64,000 nt of DNA, taken from contig NC_092337.1 in assembly GCF_046630445.1 (NCBI RefSeq), positions 360,274,001-360,338,000 on the forward strand. The letters are read 5' to 3'. The notes under the pieces are model-generated. The model was not told the DNA's origin and did not search any database. It saw only the letters and a list, made by a program, of their open reading frames with translations. Position numbers and translations under genes: made by a program. Source of the stretch: Rutidosis leptorrhynchoides (lineage: Eukaryota > Streptophyta > Magnoliopsida > Asterales > Asteraceae). Positions 12,777 through 26,063 of the stretch are shown one piece after another. Position 1 is the stretch's first letter, and each line of letters starts with the position of its first letter.

Positions 12777-12859
12777 CTTGTAACGACCTAACCCGTTATC
12801 CAACCAAAACACGCTTATTAATTTATTTATTTTTCCAAAAATCAGATTTTCAGTCAAAT

Positions 12860-12892
12860 GGAGCGCCGCTCCCATATGGGGCGCGCTGCTCC
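12860..12892. repeat. K1 LTR paired palindromes, second pair
   Basis: GGAGCGCCGCTCC at 12860-12872 and the diverged GGCGCGCTGCTCC at 12880-12892. Centres 12866 and 12886 are again 20 bp apart. This pair is near the downstream end of the LTR, so it would be transcribed. Confidence 0.75.
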
Positions 12893-14779
12893 GATCCCTG
12901 CTATCCTAAGTGTCATTTCCACGCAAAAAGATCTCCCGCTTCCAGACACTTTTAGACGAAACGGTTTTCACAACACATTAAAGTAAGTAAAACTAACACG
13001 TTTTCATAATAAAACAAGTTTTACGACACTGGGTCCACATCGGCCCATTTTACGAATTTCATACTAAATACACCTTTTCGACCACATGAGTTTAATATAA
13101 AATAAAGACCGAGCATGGTGATTTGGGATACGCTACCCAATCCTAATCAATCCAAAAACACGTCTTCTAAAGCAACCTACGCAATCCACTAGTTTCCACG
13201 CTTACCCGAGTCACCACCTCCACGCGAATCTATAAAAATGTAAACAACGAGAGGGTAAGCTATGAAAGCTTAGTGAGTATAAACATACTATACACATACA
13301 TATGCATAAAATGAATACGTACAACCAACACATAAAGTAAACACATACCGCATACCGAGTACAACTAAGCAAGCTATGCATAACATACCACCAAGCCAAA
13401 TCCGCAAGATTAGCTACAACATATAATAAGTATATATATACGCATATACAACAGTTAACCAAGACACCAAGGTTAACCCCTTAACCTCATACATATGAAG
13501 GTTGGCCGAACAACCCGAGCCTTAGTGAATTCGCACAACCCGTGATTAACTTCCTTTACCACTTCAACAAACGAGGTTGACCGAACTACCCGTGCCTTAG
13601 TGAATTCGAACTACCCGAGATTCACCACCTCATTACTAAGATGACCGAACTACCTGAGTCATCATGAATCCGTACTACTCGAGATTCATCTCCTCAACAT
13701 CATCAACAACGATGGGGTTGGCCCGACATGCCAACGTGAATCCATATACGCCAAAGATTTACTACCCCAAGGGTGGTAACTCAAAACGCATAAGCGTACA
13801 ACATGGACTCAAGCTCCAAGAATCCATTTTCCATCACATGTAGAGTGAATCCGAGCAAGGATCACTCTACCACCCCGCACCCATCCTATGCATACATACG
13901 CATATAATATATTTACACTCACCTTATCGCCTTGATGAAGGCATCCAAAGAAGTCCGAAATTGCCAATGGAATGTACCTATCCCATTAATCACATAACAA
14001 ATAATACAATTAGGGTGGATTTACAAATCAACCCAAATTGACGCTTAGTGCAATTTTGACCCAAATGCACTTCCAAGCACAAACCACGCCCAAACTAACC
14101 AATAATCACTAACACAAGTGAGAATGGTCCTAATACACCAATCAAACCCAATCATAGGTGTTAAACACCCATCTTGCCCAAATTGACACATAAACCCTAA
14201 TTTTGACCCATTTCAAAATTAAGTTTCCAACAACACCCATTTGGGTTCTTTCAACAACATAATCACTAATCATAGTGATTATACTCATAGTGATTATACT
14301 AATTTTGAGTATAATCATAGTGATTATACTCAATTTAAAGCCCTAATTATGGCTAAATCATCAATCAACCCAAAACCCACCAACAACAACAATAACTTGC
14401 TACAAATAACCCATTTCATCTTCCAAATTGGTTTTACAACTAACTAGCTCAAAACCCTAATCTTGAATATCAAACCACAAAGATGAAATTCGGAGTTGAG
14501 ACTTACCAATACCACCAAAATGATGTCGTTGACGAGTAGAACAACTTTAACACTTGAGCTTTTGATCGATTCAAGCTTCTTCTTCTCCGATTGAAGCTCT
14601 CTCTCACTAAAATGACTTCTTCTCTCTAGAGTTTGATGAGAGAGTGAGAGAGATAAGGTTGAGATGAAAATGGAGCCAAGAATCTGTTCCCACTCATTTA
14701 TCCCATCCATATGTGAAAGGACCATAATACCCCTCATTTAAACCCTTTAAAAAGGCTGAAAAATGCATCAGGGGCAATC

Positions 14780-14812
14780 GGAGCGCCGCTCAAAAGGGTG
14801 GAGCGCCGCTCC
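14780..14812 (-). promoter_or_regulatory. K1 LTR paired palindromes, upstream pair
   Basis: GGAGCGCCGCTC (14780-14791) and GGAGCGCCGCTCC (14800-14812), centres 14786 and 14806, 20 bp apart. Read in the sense of K1 (minus), a weak TTTAAA box follows about 30 bp later. Regulatory role is inferred only from the parallel with T1, T2 and S1. Confidence 0.5.
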
Positions 14813-15056
14813 AACCTACAGATACTAGCAGTCGAGCAAAAATCAGGATTAGCAACTTGTTTTGACCATAACTTTTCCACCGTAACTCCATTTTTGATTA
14901 ATCAAATATCGTTGGAAACGTAATAAGATACGCTTTCCAATGGTAAGGCTTTGAAACATCAACTCAAACTTTATTCGGGGTTGAAAAGTTACGTTAAACA
15001 CCTTGTAACTCGAACAACATCCCGAATAACGTGTAACAGAAAAACGGGGTGTTACA

Positions 15057-16267
15057 TTTGGAAATTCCGTCTCCCCACGATTTTGAGTGCTGCGAAACTT
15101 TCACGACTATTACAGTCGCCATTGTTACTACACAATTGTTCCTTATTACTATTATATCTCTACTACTATCACTACTAAGGACCATTACTATTGCCCACTA
15201 CTCGTTACCATGCTTCACTACTCTCCTTATACTTAAAGACACTACCGACAGAATTTGACACACTGATGTGAACCGCCAGTTATTCGTTTCCTCGTGAAAC
15301 ACCTTCAGAAGATGCATGACCTTTTGTCTACTACATACGAGTTTTATTCGAGATGACATTACACTTTGTTCATTTTCTTTCTTAATGATTATACTATCTT
15401 AAACCTTATGGAGTTATATTGGAATGGAAGTATGAGTTAGTGTAATATAAGGATGCCTAATCAACGTGGTTATATTACGGTAAGTCATACGGAAGTTCTA
15501 ATGGCTCGTGATGGTGATGATGCCTGATCAACCTTATCACCACCATGCGCCATGTTACATGACTCTTTCAATTTCCTTGTTGCCATCTGAAAACACCGAG
15601 ACCCTATATATCACACAATTCGAGGCTATACTTTCCTTCATTGTCATATATCTTTATGCTCCTCATAAAGGGTCAACTGTTATTCAACTTCAAAATATAC
15701 ATAACTAAATGTATACTATCTCATTTTTACCTGACTTTAACATTCAACTACAAGATGCTCGAGGTGGCTACATTAAAATGACAACTTCTTCTCTCCTTAC
15801 GTTCATAGCTTTCGCATGCGAGAATCTCCTTATATCATTCCTCAAAGGAGAGGAACTCTACTAACACTAAACTAGTATTCGCCATAAGATTGAAAATTTT
15901 ACCAAACTTTTTCGTAAACCATGAAGTCTAGAGACCAAAGTAAAACATTCATGATATCTTTCACGTTTGAAACTCGGAGAAACACTTAGCATAGTAAAAC
16001 TTATCATTCATCTCTTGAGATACGCTTGGACACAAAACTTCCTTTCATCTAAGATTCCGTAGAAGTCTTGGAACGTAAGCTCAAACAACTCAAACAAAGC
16101 ACAATTCCTATTGTCAGAATTCGTTGGAACCCTGGTAGAGAACTCAAACTCACGTAATAGCGAGAAGATCAAACGAAACGAAAGTACCAGCATCTAATTT
16201 CCCCAAAACGCTGACGGATGGCACTAACCAAAATTTCGGGACAAAATTTTCAATAACGGGTGGGTAA
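15057..16267 (+). pseudogene. K2 polyprotein end, heavily decayed chromovirus
   Basis: Remnant of a plus-strand chromovirus. The last part (about 16050-16200) still reads as the tail of a Tekay-type integrase-chromodomain polyprotein: LKQLKQSTIPIVRIRWNPGR, then two stops where a TWERED-like motif is expected, then REDQTKRKYQHL. The upstream 1 kb has many stops and no block I can name. A purine-rich AACGGGTGGGTAA (16255-16267) directly before the LTR fits a polypurine tract. K1 inserted on the left side of this fragment. Confidence 0.6.
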
Positions 16268-19200
16268 TGTAACAACCCGGATTTTTCCGTTAACTTTTTC
16301 GTTAAATACTTAACGACCGTTAGTTAAATTCTAGTAATTTATACGCCAGAACTTTTTCTTTGAGAATACTATTCTTAATATGTGCTACATATTACTTGAT
16401 TTCATACTTTGGTTAGAAGTATGCGAGAAACTTAAAAAAAAACGCAAGAAAAACGTACGGTTAATGAAAACCGGAAAACGTCTTTAAGACAACCAAACGA
16501 TTGATAATTCACTTTTAATAATTATTTTATATAATTATTATGCTTAAAATATACTTTTAATTTATTACAAGTTTTATAAATTTAAAACACGTAGAATTCG
16601 CTAAGACGATCGGTTAACGTTCCAGCTTTCGATTTCGGTTAACGACACTTAGCAATGAATTAAATAATTATTAAGAAAAATAATTATTCCATGTATTTTA
16701 TAAAAAATAGAATTCTTTTATAATTAAAAGAATTTATTTAATATAGGAATTCGAAGGATTTAACGTTTAGCGATTCGGTTCGCGTTTTCGGTTAACAGCA
16801 CATAGAAACGAACCATAAGACTTAATATAGCAATTAAACTTGATCTCAAGGGCATTCTTATGTCATCCTAATTCGTAATTATTATTTGTAATAATTTATT
16901 TATCATTGTGCTATTTTAAGTACACCGTTCGCAATTTTAATCGTTATCACGTACCGTAAAAGTCACCGAAACTCGCAGGGTTGCATGTAATATTTTAGTG
17001 GCCAAAATAGAAACCAAACTTCCGGGAACCCCCTTTTTGTAGCTCAAATTCGTGACCCTCATGGGGAGGGGGTGTTTTGCCAATTTTGAAACATGTAATT
17101 AAGATTAGGTTAAAACACTATATGCAGTTAATTTTTTTCTGCCTCTTCTCCCTCTCTTTTTTTTCTGTCGATTAGCAGCCCAAGAAAATCCTCACCATCG
17201 CCACCTTCATCATCCCTAATCACCATCATCTTGTTGCATGATCACAAAATTAAACACGTATTCGCGATCTACACGCAAAGCTCTATTTATTCCTACCAAC
17301 AATTGCTTGATCTAGGGTATAATTTTTCTAACCCTAACTTTAAAAATTCTGATTTCATAAGGTTTCATAGTTTATGTTGGTCAATTGCTCGATTCATGGT
17401 GTTTGTATGCTTGTTTAATCGTTAGATTGTTCGTATTGATTGTTTTAATTAAAAGTCGAATTGCTTTGTGATGATTCTGATAAAATTGGTTTAATTATAG
17501 TTAATACAATGTATCTAGATGTATTGGTGTCAAAAAACTATTGAGTTTGCTCTTTTGAATCGCTTGATTTCGTTTCCGTATGCTTACGTTATGACCGTTT
17601 GAATTATCATTGTGTTTTTATGCTTAATCAGAAAACTGGTATTGATGGGTCACGAATTGGCTTATGTGTTAATTACCATTGGATAGATAATTCAAAAACA
17701 CTCAGGTTACACTAGGATATCATGTCATTTGCTTGAGTAAAACTCGTGATATGCCTAATCGAATGAAAATGTAGATTTTTCCAGCACATGCATGAAAACA
17801 GACTTGTATGCTAAAATGTATTGACTTCTGAGATTAGAGTTTTTCATATATATAATGTACACAAAAAGTAATTCACTTTTCATGTAGATATCATGGTCTA
17901 ATTTTATCTATATCTTTGGATAATTGCATGCGACGTTGACTAGCTAAACTAGGATCGAATCTGCCACTTGTTCTCTGATTTGTACTCTGTGCAGGGCCGG
18001 CCCTAGGGTAGGGCCACAGGGGCGATCGCACCCGGGCATCACATTTTAAGGGGCATCAAATCTGGAGTTCTGAGTTTTTATAAGTGCAGTTGAGGTTTTT
18101 TTTTTTTTTTTTTTTTTTTGTAAGTTCAGAGGAGAAATTTCATGGAGGAAGGGAGAGGAAGGAAGAAAAGTCAAAATTTGAAAAGAGAAAAAATCTTTTG
18201 TTCCTTGATATTATAAGTTTTTTTTCATTTGTCAGATGTGTTAATTTTATTAAAATCCAATATATCGTACAACATATATAGTGTATTGTACAATCACGTA
18301 TGGATTTTGAAATTCTAGTCTAGCAATAGAGGTGTCATAATAATGTGAATTCATAAAATACGTTTACTGATTTTTTAATATAATACTCCATAGTACTACT
18401 TGATTTTTATATTTTCTTTAATTTAATTATTTCTATAAAAAGTCCTTTTTTGAAAGTCCTATTTTATTGGTGTGTTACAGGCAAATTTTGGTATAGTATA
18501 AAAATTTATCTTTTTAAGATGTCAATTTTTGAGAAAATGTTTAAGAATAAAAATGTAAAGTTGATTTTTTTTTTTTTTTGAAGGTACACAATTATTTTGA
18601 AACAAAAAAAATTGAATTATAGACACATATTTCGGGATAGATCAAGTAATAGTCTAATAATTTAGACACATGTTACATTACTTGATATTTTCTTTTATAA
18701 TTTACGCCTTAATTAAATCACGTATGAAAAAGAAAAAGACACTATAAAAATTTTAACTAGACTCGAAGTCATCACTTTTATCGTAGTTTATCTCTTCAAA
18801 TTGTTACACTAAATTTATTTAAAAAAAAATATTAACGTGAAAATGAGTTATGTAAGTTGATTAGCTTTCGAACACTTGTTTATAAATAGAATAGGGGGCA
18901 TTATTTGATCGATTCGCCCCGGGCAACAGATGACTCAGGACCGGCCCTGACTCTGTGGTTTGTGTTTTGTGAATTAACATAAATGCTTCTGGAATATGAA
19001 TTTTTATATGTTATGTGATATATGTTTAGTTTGTTGCAACCTCTGAAACCTTATGCATTGTGCACACTAGGGCCATAGTTTTGGAAATTTCTGAATTGAG
19101 CTGAAACAGAACATCCAACTTGAATGAATAAACTGTACCAATTGGCTAAACCAAAGTTGCTCATTTTTGGATATATGATAGTTTGACTTGTCCTTGAACC

Positions 19201-20616
19201 ATGGCCACTGACTTGGTGTTAATTGCATGTCCCTAGCTCCGGTTATAGCCATTACGAGATTGGTGCGCAGTCAGAAACTGATTTAATGAACCATAAATGT
19301 ACCCTTTCTGAAACCCTACTTGTAGACATCGTATGAGGCCCTGGCCGGACTTTTTGGAATCAATTTTGAGTCTACTTGTGATCTGAAGTTTTCCATGTTT
19401 CCATGAATTATGTTTTATGAGATAATATGCGTTGTTTGCAACATGTACATGAACGTTATGCATAACGATAATCTGTGATCGCATATTTGGCAAACTTTGA
19501 ACTGAAATGTATTAGTTGACCTCGGTTTGACATGTTGACCAATATTTGACATGAACCTACTAATGTTGACTTTAGTTTACTACTTTGACCAAGTTTGACT
19601 TTTGGTTTGACTTTGGTTGACTTTGTTTGACTTGCATGAATTAGTTGACCTTTACTTTGAAACGCGTCGAGTCGAGAAATAAGACAACTTACTCTATGAA
19701 ACCACTATTATAAAAGACTTATATGTTGACCAACCTAAATACGTATACTTAGGTTGCACTTCTCGGTACTAAATAGCACAAGTTATTTGTCTTTCAATCC
19801 GAGCTTTATCGAAGGTGAGTCTACAGTCCCGCTTTTTACATGTTTTCAGGGATGAGAATACACGCTGTTGTACTTACATTTTAAAATGCTTTTATGTTGA
19901 CACGAGTACTTATTATACATATTGAGTTCACAAAGCCCCTAGCTTGAATACTTTTATTACCTTCGGGTAAGCACAATTTAGATGGACGGATCCGTTAGGT
20001 TAGACAAACCTCGCCCAAACAATATTAACCGTGGCACATTTACTTTGAATATTAGATACACTCGAACAAGTGTATAACATTTTTATGGGGTAAAGGGAGT
20101 GTAGTGGTTTCTATACTCTGGTCATTGCTAGTATTCAGGTGCTCATGGATTATGTAAACGTTTCACAACTTGGAGTTGTACTTGTAAAATCTCGTGGTCA
20201 ATGAATTTGAACTATTTTCTGATAACTATTTTTCAGATACTGTTACATTATTTTAAACCTGTAGATTCACCAACATTATTGTTGACCTATTTTGCGTGTT
20301 TTATTCTCAGGTCCTTAAGAGGTATAGTCTTCCGCTGTGTTGATGCTTTGGTCTGGCCGTGGAGTCAGCATACTTTATTAAAGACATTATTTACTTTCGC
20401 ATTTAAAACTTTTACAACTTTTTAATACTGTTGGCTTGTGGTTACGATCACAACAGTGTTACTTATTTTGAGATTTATTGACTTATGTTTTGAAAGTCAA
20501 CTTTTTAATAAAATTAAATGCGATTGCTTTGAAACGTCTCATATAGATGGCGTAACTGTTAATTGTGAGACCTATGATTAACACGCCGTCAGATAGGAGT
20601 TTGGTGGGGTGTTATA
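16268..20616 (+). repeat. K2 3' LTR with hAT insertion
   Basis: Starts TGTAACAACCCGG at 16268 and appears to end GGGGTGTTATA at 20616 (expected ...TTACA, so the last CA is changed). Without the hAT element at 17992-18949 it is about 3.4 kb. It has the internal landmarks of chromovirus LTRs elsewhere in this window: a TTGAC-rich block (19513-19640), an AAGGTGAGTCTACAGTCCC segment (19813) and a CTCAGGTCCTTAAGAGG segment (20309). The right end is less certain than the left. No palindrome pair is seen in it. Confidence 0.65.
17992..18949. mobile_element. hAT-type non-autonomous element
   Basis: Terminal inverted repeats CAGGGCCGGCCCT and CAGGGCCGGTCCT (reverse strand of the right end) bound 958 bp of AT-rich sequence without transposase. 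The flanks are an exact 8-bp duplication ACTCTGTG (17984-17991 and 18950-18957), typical of hAT insertion. A poly-T run occupies about 18097-18119. Confidence 0.9.
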
Positions 20617-21277
20617 GGAGGGGACAGAGTAGTACAAAGTAGTACTGTTCTGTCGTGTGGATCGTGCACTCATGTGGTCCCCTTCATATCGTGCTACTTT
20701 GCCACATCTTACCATTCGTACGACCACTGAGATTCCGTCCTTAGTACCTTGTACCGTCTTTTGTCTTATTCAACCCCCGCCATCATTCGGCGCATTCTCT
20801 TGATAGCGCGATGCTCTATGCGCGCTGCCATGTAGCTGAATCGCGCCATATATTATGCGCCGCTGGCACTTGGGGATGATCGAGCGAGCCTATGAATGAT
20901 TTAATATTAAATAGTTCATTATCTGAATAATTTAAAGTCTCGGAATAAACTTGGTTCCGAATGAGAATAAACTGTTTGATAACCATTTTGAGTAAACAAT
21001 ATGAATTGAGTAAAAGTTAACTTATTAACGTGTTACATGGAAAAAGAAATTCAATATATTTTGTTTTAAGTGTTATGAATATGATTTGAGTAAGATACAA
21101 CAAAAAATAAATAAGTTCTTAATTGTTAAGAGACTGTTTCAATTCTGAATGGTTCAGTACTACATATCGAACCATTCAGTATCATATGTCATTAAGATGT
21201 TAGAAACAAACGCGATGAATGTCAAATGGTTCAATATTCAATGTTGAACCGTTCAATTAAGAGGTTAACAAACACAC
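20617..21277. other. no gene; MITE-like sequence at right end
   Basis: No coding sequence is supported. 21120-21277 carries TTCTGAATGGTTCAGTACT and related inverted segments, the core of the small MITE family also seen at 33999-34163, and ends AACAAACACAC at the point where the R element inserted. Confidence 0.5.
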
Positions 21278-21737
21278 TAATGCACAGGACCTAATGGCTT
21301 ATTGAATATAGAGAGAATAACAAGAAGAATGATGAGATGAAAATTAACACGTGAAACTGAACCAGACTAAAGGCCACGGCCCGTAACTTTTATTTAATAT
21401 TCAAAGATAAAAACTGCATAAAAAAGAAACCCTACTGTTCTTTATATAAAGGACTATAAAACATTTAATTAGGAAATAATACGATGGATCAAGTCCTTAT
21501 TTAAATACACAAACATAAAATAGAAAGTGAATCAAACTCTAATATCTTTTGCTTGTTCCTCAAGCTGCTAATCAGTCTGTATCCAGATAGCTAATAGGTA
21601 GCCCAACAATGCTGCTATCCCATTCAAACCCATTACCAAATTGCAGCCCATTGACAGCTTGCGACCCATTCTGCTGTATTTTGACCCAACGTGTGTAAAA
21701 TTGCCCATAATGTCGATCCCTAATTGCACCTGCATCA
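21278..21737 (-). repeat. R 3' LTR
   Basis: 460 bp copy of 26332-26791 in the same orientation. The R reading frame continues through the polypurine tract into this LTR and stops at 21572. Confidence 0.9.
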
Positions 21738-23182
21738 TCCTCCCCCTCTTCGGAGAGACTCAACCTCGAGTCAAGATCGTCATCATGGACACTAAATGCA
21801 TTTAGTAAGGGTATAACTTCAGTTGGAAAGTTGCATACTTCACCATCACCTGATGCAACAACTAGTGCATTTATAAGATCAGGTGGGTTTGCCTCGTATT
21901 CGAATTCGGTAAGACTAAGTAATAGATTTGATTTGATGGCTGTTTTCTTGCACGAGTCCGAAGGTGCAAGTGTGATATTTACGCCATCTTTAAAAAAACT
22001 GTAAGTGTTACGAAACTCGTCATGCCGCGTTTTTCTATCGAATTGCCAAGGTCGTCCCAATAGTAAGTGACAAGCGTCCATGGGGATGACGTCACACCAC
22101 ACTTCATCACTATACTTTTTACCAATAGAAAACTGCACTAAACATCATTTGTTTACTTTTACATGATTACCTCGTTTGAGCCAAGTGAGTTTATACGGTT
22201 CCAGGTGCACCTCGGTTTTTAGTACAAGTTTCTCTACCATCTCCGTGGACACTACATTCTCACAACTCCCACCATCAATTATCATCGAACAAATTTTACC
22301 CTTAGCCGTTACTTTTGTTCTGAATATATTATTACGGAGCCAAGAAGTTTCATCACTTGTGTCAACCGCAACACGAAGTGCGCGATGGACAAGGAGTGCT
22401 TCTCCTTTATCTGCATAAATGACCTCACTATTGTCCTGCTGTTCGTTTTCGCCCTCGGTATCGTATACTAGTTCCTCCTCATCATCACATATGGTCACAG
22501 TTTTGTGGTTAGGACAATTACGTGAATAATGACCAAAGGACTGACAGTTAAAACACTTCGAACCCCTACTGCTACTGCCTATCTGATGCGAGGAGTTACG
22601 CTGGTTAGTTTTTTTCTTTGTCTGATGGGCCTAATTGCATCAGTGGCAGGGGAAAAGGAACCTGTGCTTTCCCCTTTTTCTGTTGTTTTTTGACCCGCAA
22701 AGCAAGGCTACAAATGTCCTCGAATGTCCAATATTGTTGCAAGCTTACAACATTGGATATCTCGGGGTTGAGAACTCCAAAAAATCGCGCAATAACTTGT
22801 TCTTCCTCCTCCTTTGTATCGCATCTCATGCGCAATCTTTCGAACTCTTGAATAGTTTCTTCAACGCTCAACAACTGTTAGAGAAAGTTGTGATATTCAA
22901 CGAAAGCCTCCTGCCTAAAATTTGTAGGCAAAAATTTTCATTTTAGTAATTTCTTCATCTTCTCCCATGTGTCTACTTTTGATTTTTGGGCAGCAACCAT
23001 ATCTTTCCTTACATGTTCCCAACATAAAGATGCGTGCTTGCGCAACTTTATGGCGACTAATTTCACCTTAAGTTTGCCAGGGATGTCTTTGAGATCAAAG
23101 ATACGCTCCACCATGCTAATCCAATCTAGGAAATCATCGGGATGCATAGATCCGGTAAACTCAGGAATCTCAAATTTCATCC
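21572..23182 (-). pseudogene. R gag C-terminal part, protease, C-terminal tail
   Basis: Continues gag (KFEIPEFTGSMHPDDFLDWI, then a helical capsid region) with stops at about 22938 and just below, and a frame break near 22600. A CCHC knuckle CFNCQSFGHYSRNC is readable at about 22515-22558. The retropepsin follows: IIDGGSCENVVS (active-site region, DGG in place of the common DSG) and CDVIPMDACHLLLGRPWQ. After about 60 residues the frame passes directly to an acidic tail (SLSEEGEDDAG) coded by the polypurine tract and 3' LTR, where a full element would have about 1000 pol residues. A stop at about 22141 also lies within protease. The layout matches an internal pol deletion in a chromovirus. Confidence 0.8.
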
Positions 23183-23346
23183 TGTGACAACCCGGAAATT
23201 TCCGACCAAATTTAAACTTAATCTTTATATGTTTCCGACACGATAAGCAAAGTCTGTAATATTGATTCTCAAACTTTTTGAACTAATGTTATATATTCAG
23301 TTAACCTTTGACTATTGACTGACGATTCACGAACATCTATTTGTAA

Positions 23347-23458
<112 letters not shown>

Positions 23459-23867
23459 AGTTGGAATATTAATTATTCATAAATAACTTGCAATGTGTAT
23501 TTAAAAATTGATTTATGTATATTAAATAAAGATATATACATATATATAATTTCAGGTTATTTAGTAAACGATAGTAACATTCGTTTATTGATTCGATTAA
23601 TATTTAGATAAGATAACTAAAATGTTTAAGATGAACAAGTAAAACACTAATTTACTAAAGTATTTTCGAATTGCTACAGTACCCGAAAAGCTACAGTGTT
23701 TTCGAAAATCACTATTTGCTACAGTAAAAATCATTTTGCTACATTGTTTTCGAAAATCACTATTTGCTACAGTAAAACACTATTTGCTACAGTAAAATGC
23801 TATTTGCTACAGTAAAAAATATGTCTACAAACAAGAAAACAAAACATATTGGGTGCGTGCCAGCTGG

Positions 23868-23943
23868 CCATGCGATCGCATGGCAAATGGGCATGAAACC
23901 CATGCGATTGCATGGGGTTGATTTTCAGGACAAGTCTATAAAG
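23868..23943 (+). promoter_or_regulatory. S1 LTR promoter: two palindromes plus TATA box
   Basis: CCATGCGATCGCATGG (23868-23883, perfect) and CCATGCGATTGCATGG (23900-23915, one mismatch), centres 32 bp apart, then TATAAAG from 23937, 21 bp after the second. The motif is the same as in T2 although the surrounding LTRs are unrelated, and the perfect and imperfect copies are in the opposite order. Confidence 0.65.
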
Positions 23944-24025
23944 CTCGTTGATTTCTGGTTGCAGGCACACACACACATATTCTTATCTCATTCTTTCTGT
24001 ATTATTATTATTTATATTATTATTA

Positions 24026-24087
<62 letters not shown>

Positions 24088-26063
24088 ATTAATATTAAGA
24101 TTAATAATATTAATCTTATTATTATTAGTATTAGTACTATCAGATATCGTTACCGTTATTATTAGTATTATACATAAAATACTACGACGAGGTCATGAGC
24201 GTATTATTTCAAAACGGGTTTTTTCGAGCGGGATAGAACTAAGGAAATTATAGGTTATAGCTAAGGAGGTGATGGGTATGGTTCGGGGGTATTGCTCGTG
24301 AGATCAAACTAATGTTTATCATCTCCGTTGCGTCTACGTACTTTCCTACAATATTGAATCACAATATTGATAAGTGAGCATTCACATCTTATCTTTTATA
24401 TATTAATAGTGTATCCATGTCTAGTGATCGAGTATATATGTTTATGCATGCTTGTATGCTTTAATTTGTCGTTAGATAGTTTATGATAAATCGCGAATTT
24501 GATACATATGCTACTGATATAAAGTATATGATATGCATGTTTTTGGAAAGCTGGCGAAAAATTAATAACTTTTCATTTAGAAATCGCGTGATTTCGATGA
24601 ACGGATTAAAAGATATGGTCAACTGAATTATGGTTAACGTTAATTGAAATTGTGTTTGAAACTGTAAATTAATATTTAAACAACTTGTCTATGAGATTGA
24701 TAAATTGGATTTTCAAATATTACTAATCGAGTAAATGAATTTCTATATAAAGCACGTCTCGTTTTGTTGAACAATTGTCAAGGTTTATTGTCTTATCATG
24801 TTTTAAAGCTTTATAAACACTATAATCTGATTTTACAAGTATTGGAAAACTATGTGAAATAATAAAATATTTTCTATTGCCATGATAATTCAAATATAAT
24901 ACAGCTCCTGAAATAAATAATATTTTGAGTTTGATAAACTATAAATTCGTTCAATTATCAAGACTTATACTATGTTAATAAACATGTAGAGATTTAAAGA
25001 TCATATTGGGTCAGGTTAACTTTTGAGATGACTTTTGTTAACTTTTGTATGTCGGTCTCGAGCATTAGGATTGTGATACACTATGACCCAACCTAGTTTG
25101 TTAGACATGTATTGACCAACATATGTTCTCTAGGTTGAGATCTACGGTTATTTTGCATTCCGAGTTTCGGTCACATTTCGGTGAATGACCTTATGTGCTG
25201 CTAAGGTGAGTTTATAGATCCCTTTTTAAATGCTTTAAATATATTTGGGCTGAGAATATATGCAATTTATTTTAAACGCAATGGATACAAGTACATACTA
25301 AATTCTACACCGAGTTCGAACCAAAAATCTCTTAGCTTTGGTAACTAGTAACTACCGGTTATAAGAACTGGTAGGCGCGAGTAGTTATATATGGATCCAT
25401 AGGGCTTGACATCCCCGTCTGTTCTAGGTTTAGAAACCCTAGCCTGAACTATAAAACAGACGTATGATATTTGAGTTTAGTACACGTTGGATTGCGTGTA
25501 TTGTACATGTTGGTTGCATGTATGTTAAAACAGGGGTACTTATTATAACGTTAAAGTTTAGTTACCAGGGTGCTCAATCTTGTAGAATAATTTGATAAAC
25601 GTTTCGGATGAAACAACTGAAATCTTGTGATCCACCTTTATATACAGATTATGCGCAACATTAAAACTATGAACTCACCAACTTTTGTGTTGACACTTTT
25701 AAGCATGTTTATTCTCAGGTTCCTAGAAGTCTTCCGCTGTTTGCTTATACGTTATACAAGCTATGTGCATGGAGTCATACATGCTTTATTCGAGAAAACT
25801 TTGCATTCACAAAATCATCACCATGTATCTTATTTGACTGTATTGTCAATGGATGTATTGTTAGAAACTATTATATACGATGATTGTCTATACGTAGAAA
25901 TCATCAGACGTCAAAAACCTTGGATTTATATATTCATTTATGGTGTACATTTTCAAAAGAATGCAATGTTTACAAAATGTATCATATAGAGGTCAAAACC
26001 TCACTATGAAATCAATGAATGATGTATTCGTCCAAATGGATTTGGACGGGTCATCACACATCC

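Larger units (their letters stand above)
8423..15056 (-). mobile_element. K1: gag-only chromovirus-like retrotransposon
   Basis: Minus-strand element with a 5' LTR at 12779-15056, PBS at 12761-12776, broken gag at 11452-12363, a long non-coding stretch, a polypurine tract AAGTGGTGGAGAGT (9113-9100) and a 3' LTR start at 9099. Both LTRs begin TGTAACACCCC. The internal part is only about 3.7 kb, and no reverse transcriptase, RNase H or integrase motif is visible in it, so it is a non-autonomous derivative. It lies inside the K2 element; the flanking bases at 15057 (TTTGG) predict the off-window duplication. Confidence 0.75.
12779..15056 (-). repeat. K1 5' LTR
   Basis: LTR of 2278 bp, TGTAACACCCC at 15056 to GGTCGTTACA at 12779. 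It contains palindrome pairs at both ends (14780-14812 and 12860-12892), a tandem CATAGTGATTATACT array at 14270-14330 and degenerate ACCCGAG-type repeats at 13490-13700. The first 0.7 kb is matched by 8423-9099. Confidence 0.85.

Noticed and set aside
16268-20616. Solo LTR with its own duplication
   Set aside because: The 5-bp flanks do not match (GGTAA and GGAGG) and a polypurine tract and pol tail precede it, so it is a 3' LTR.
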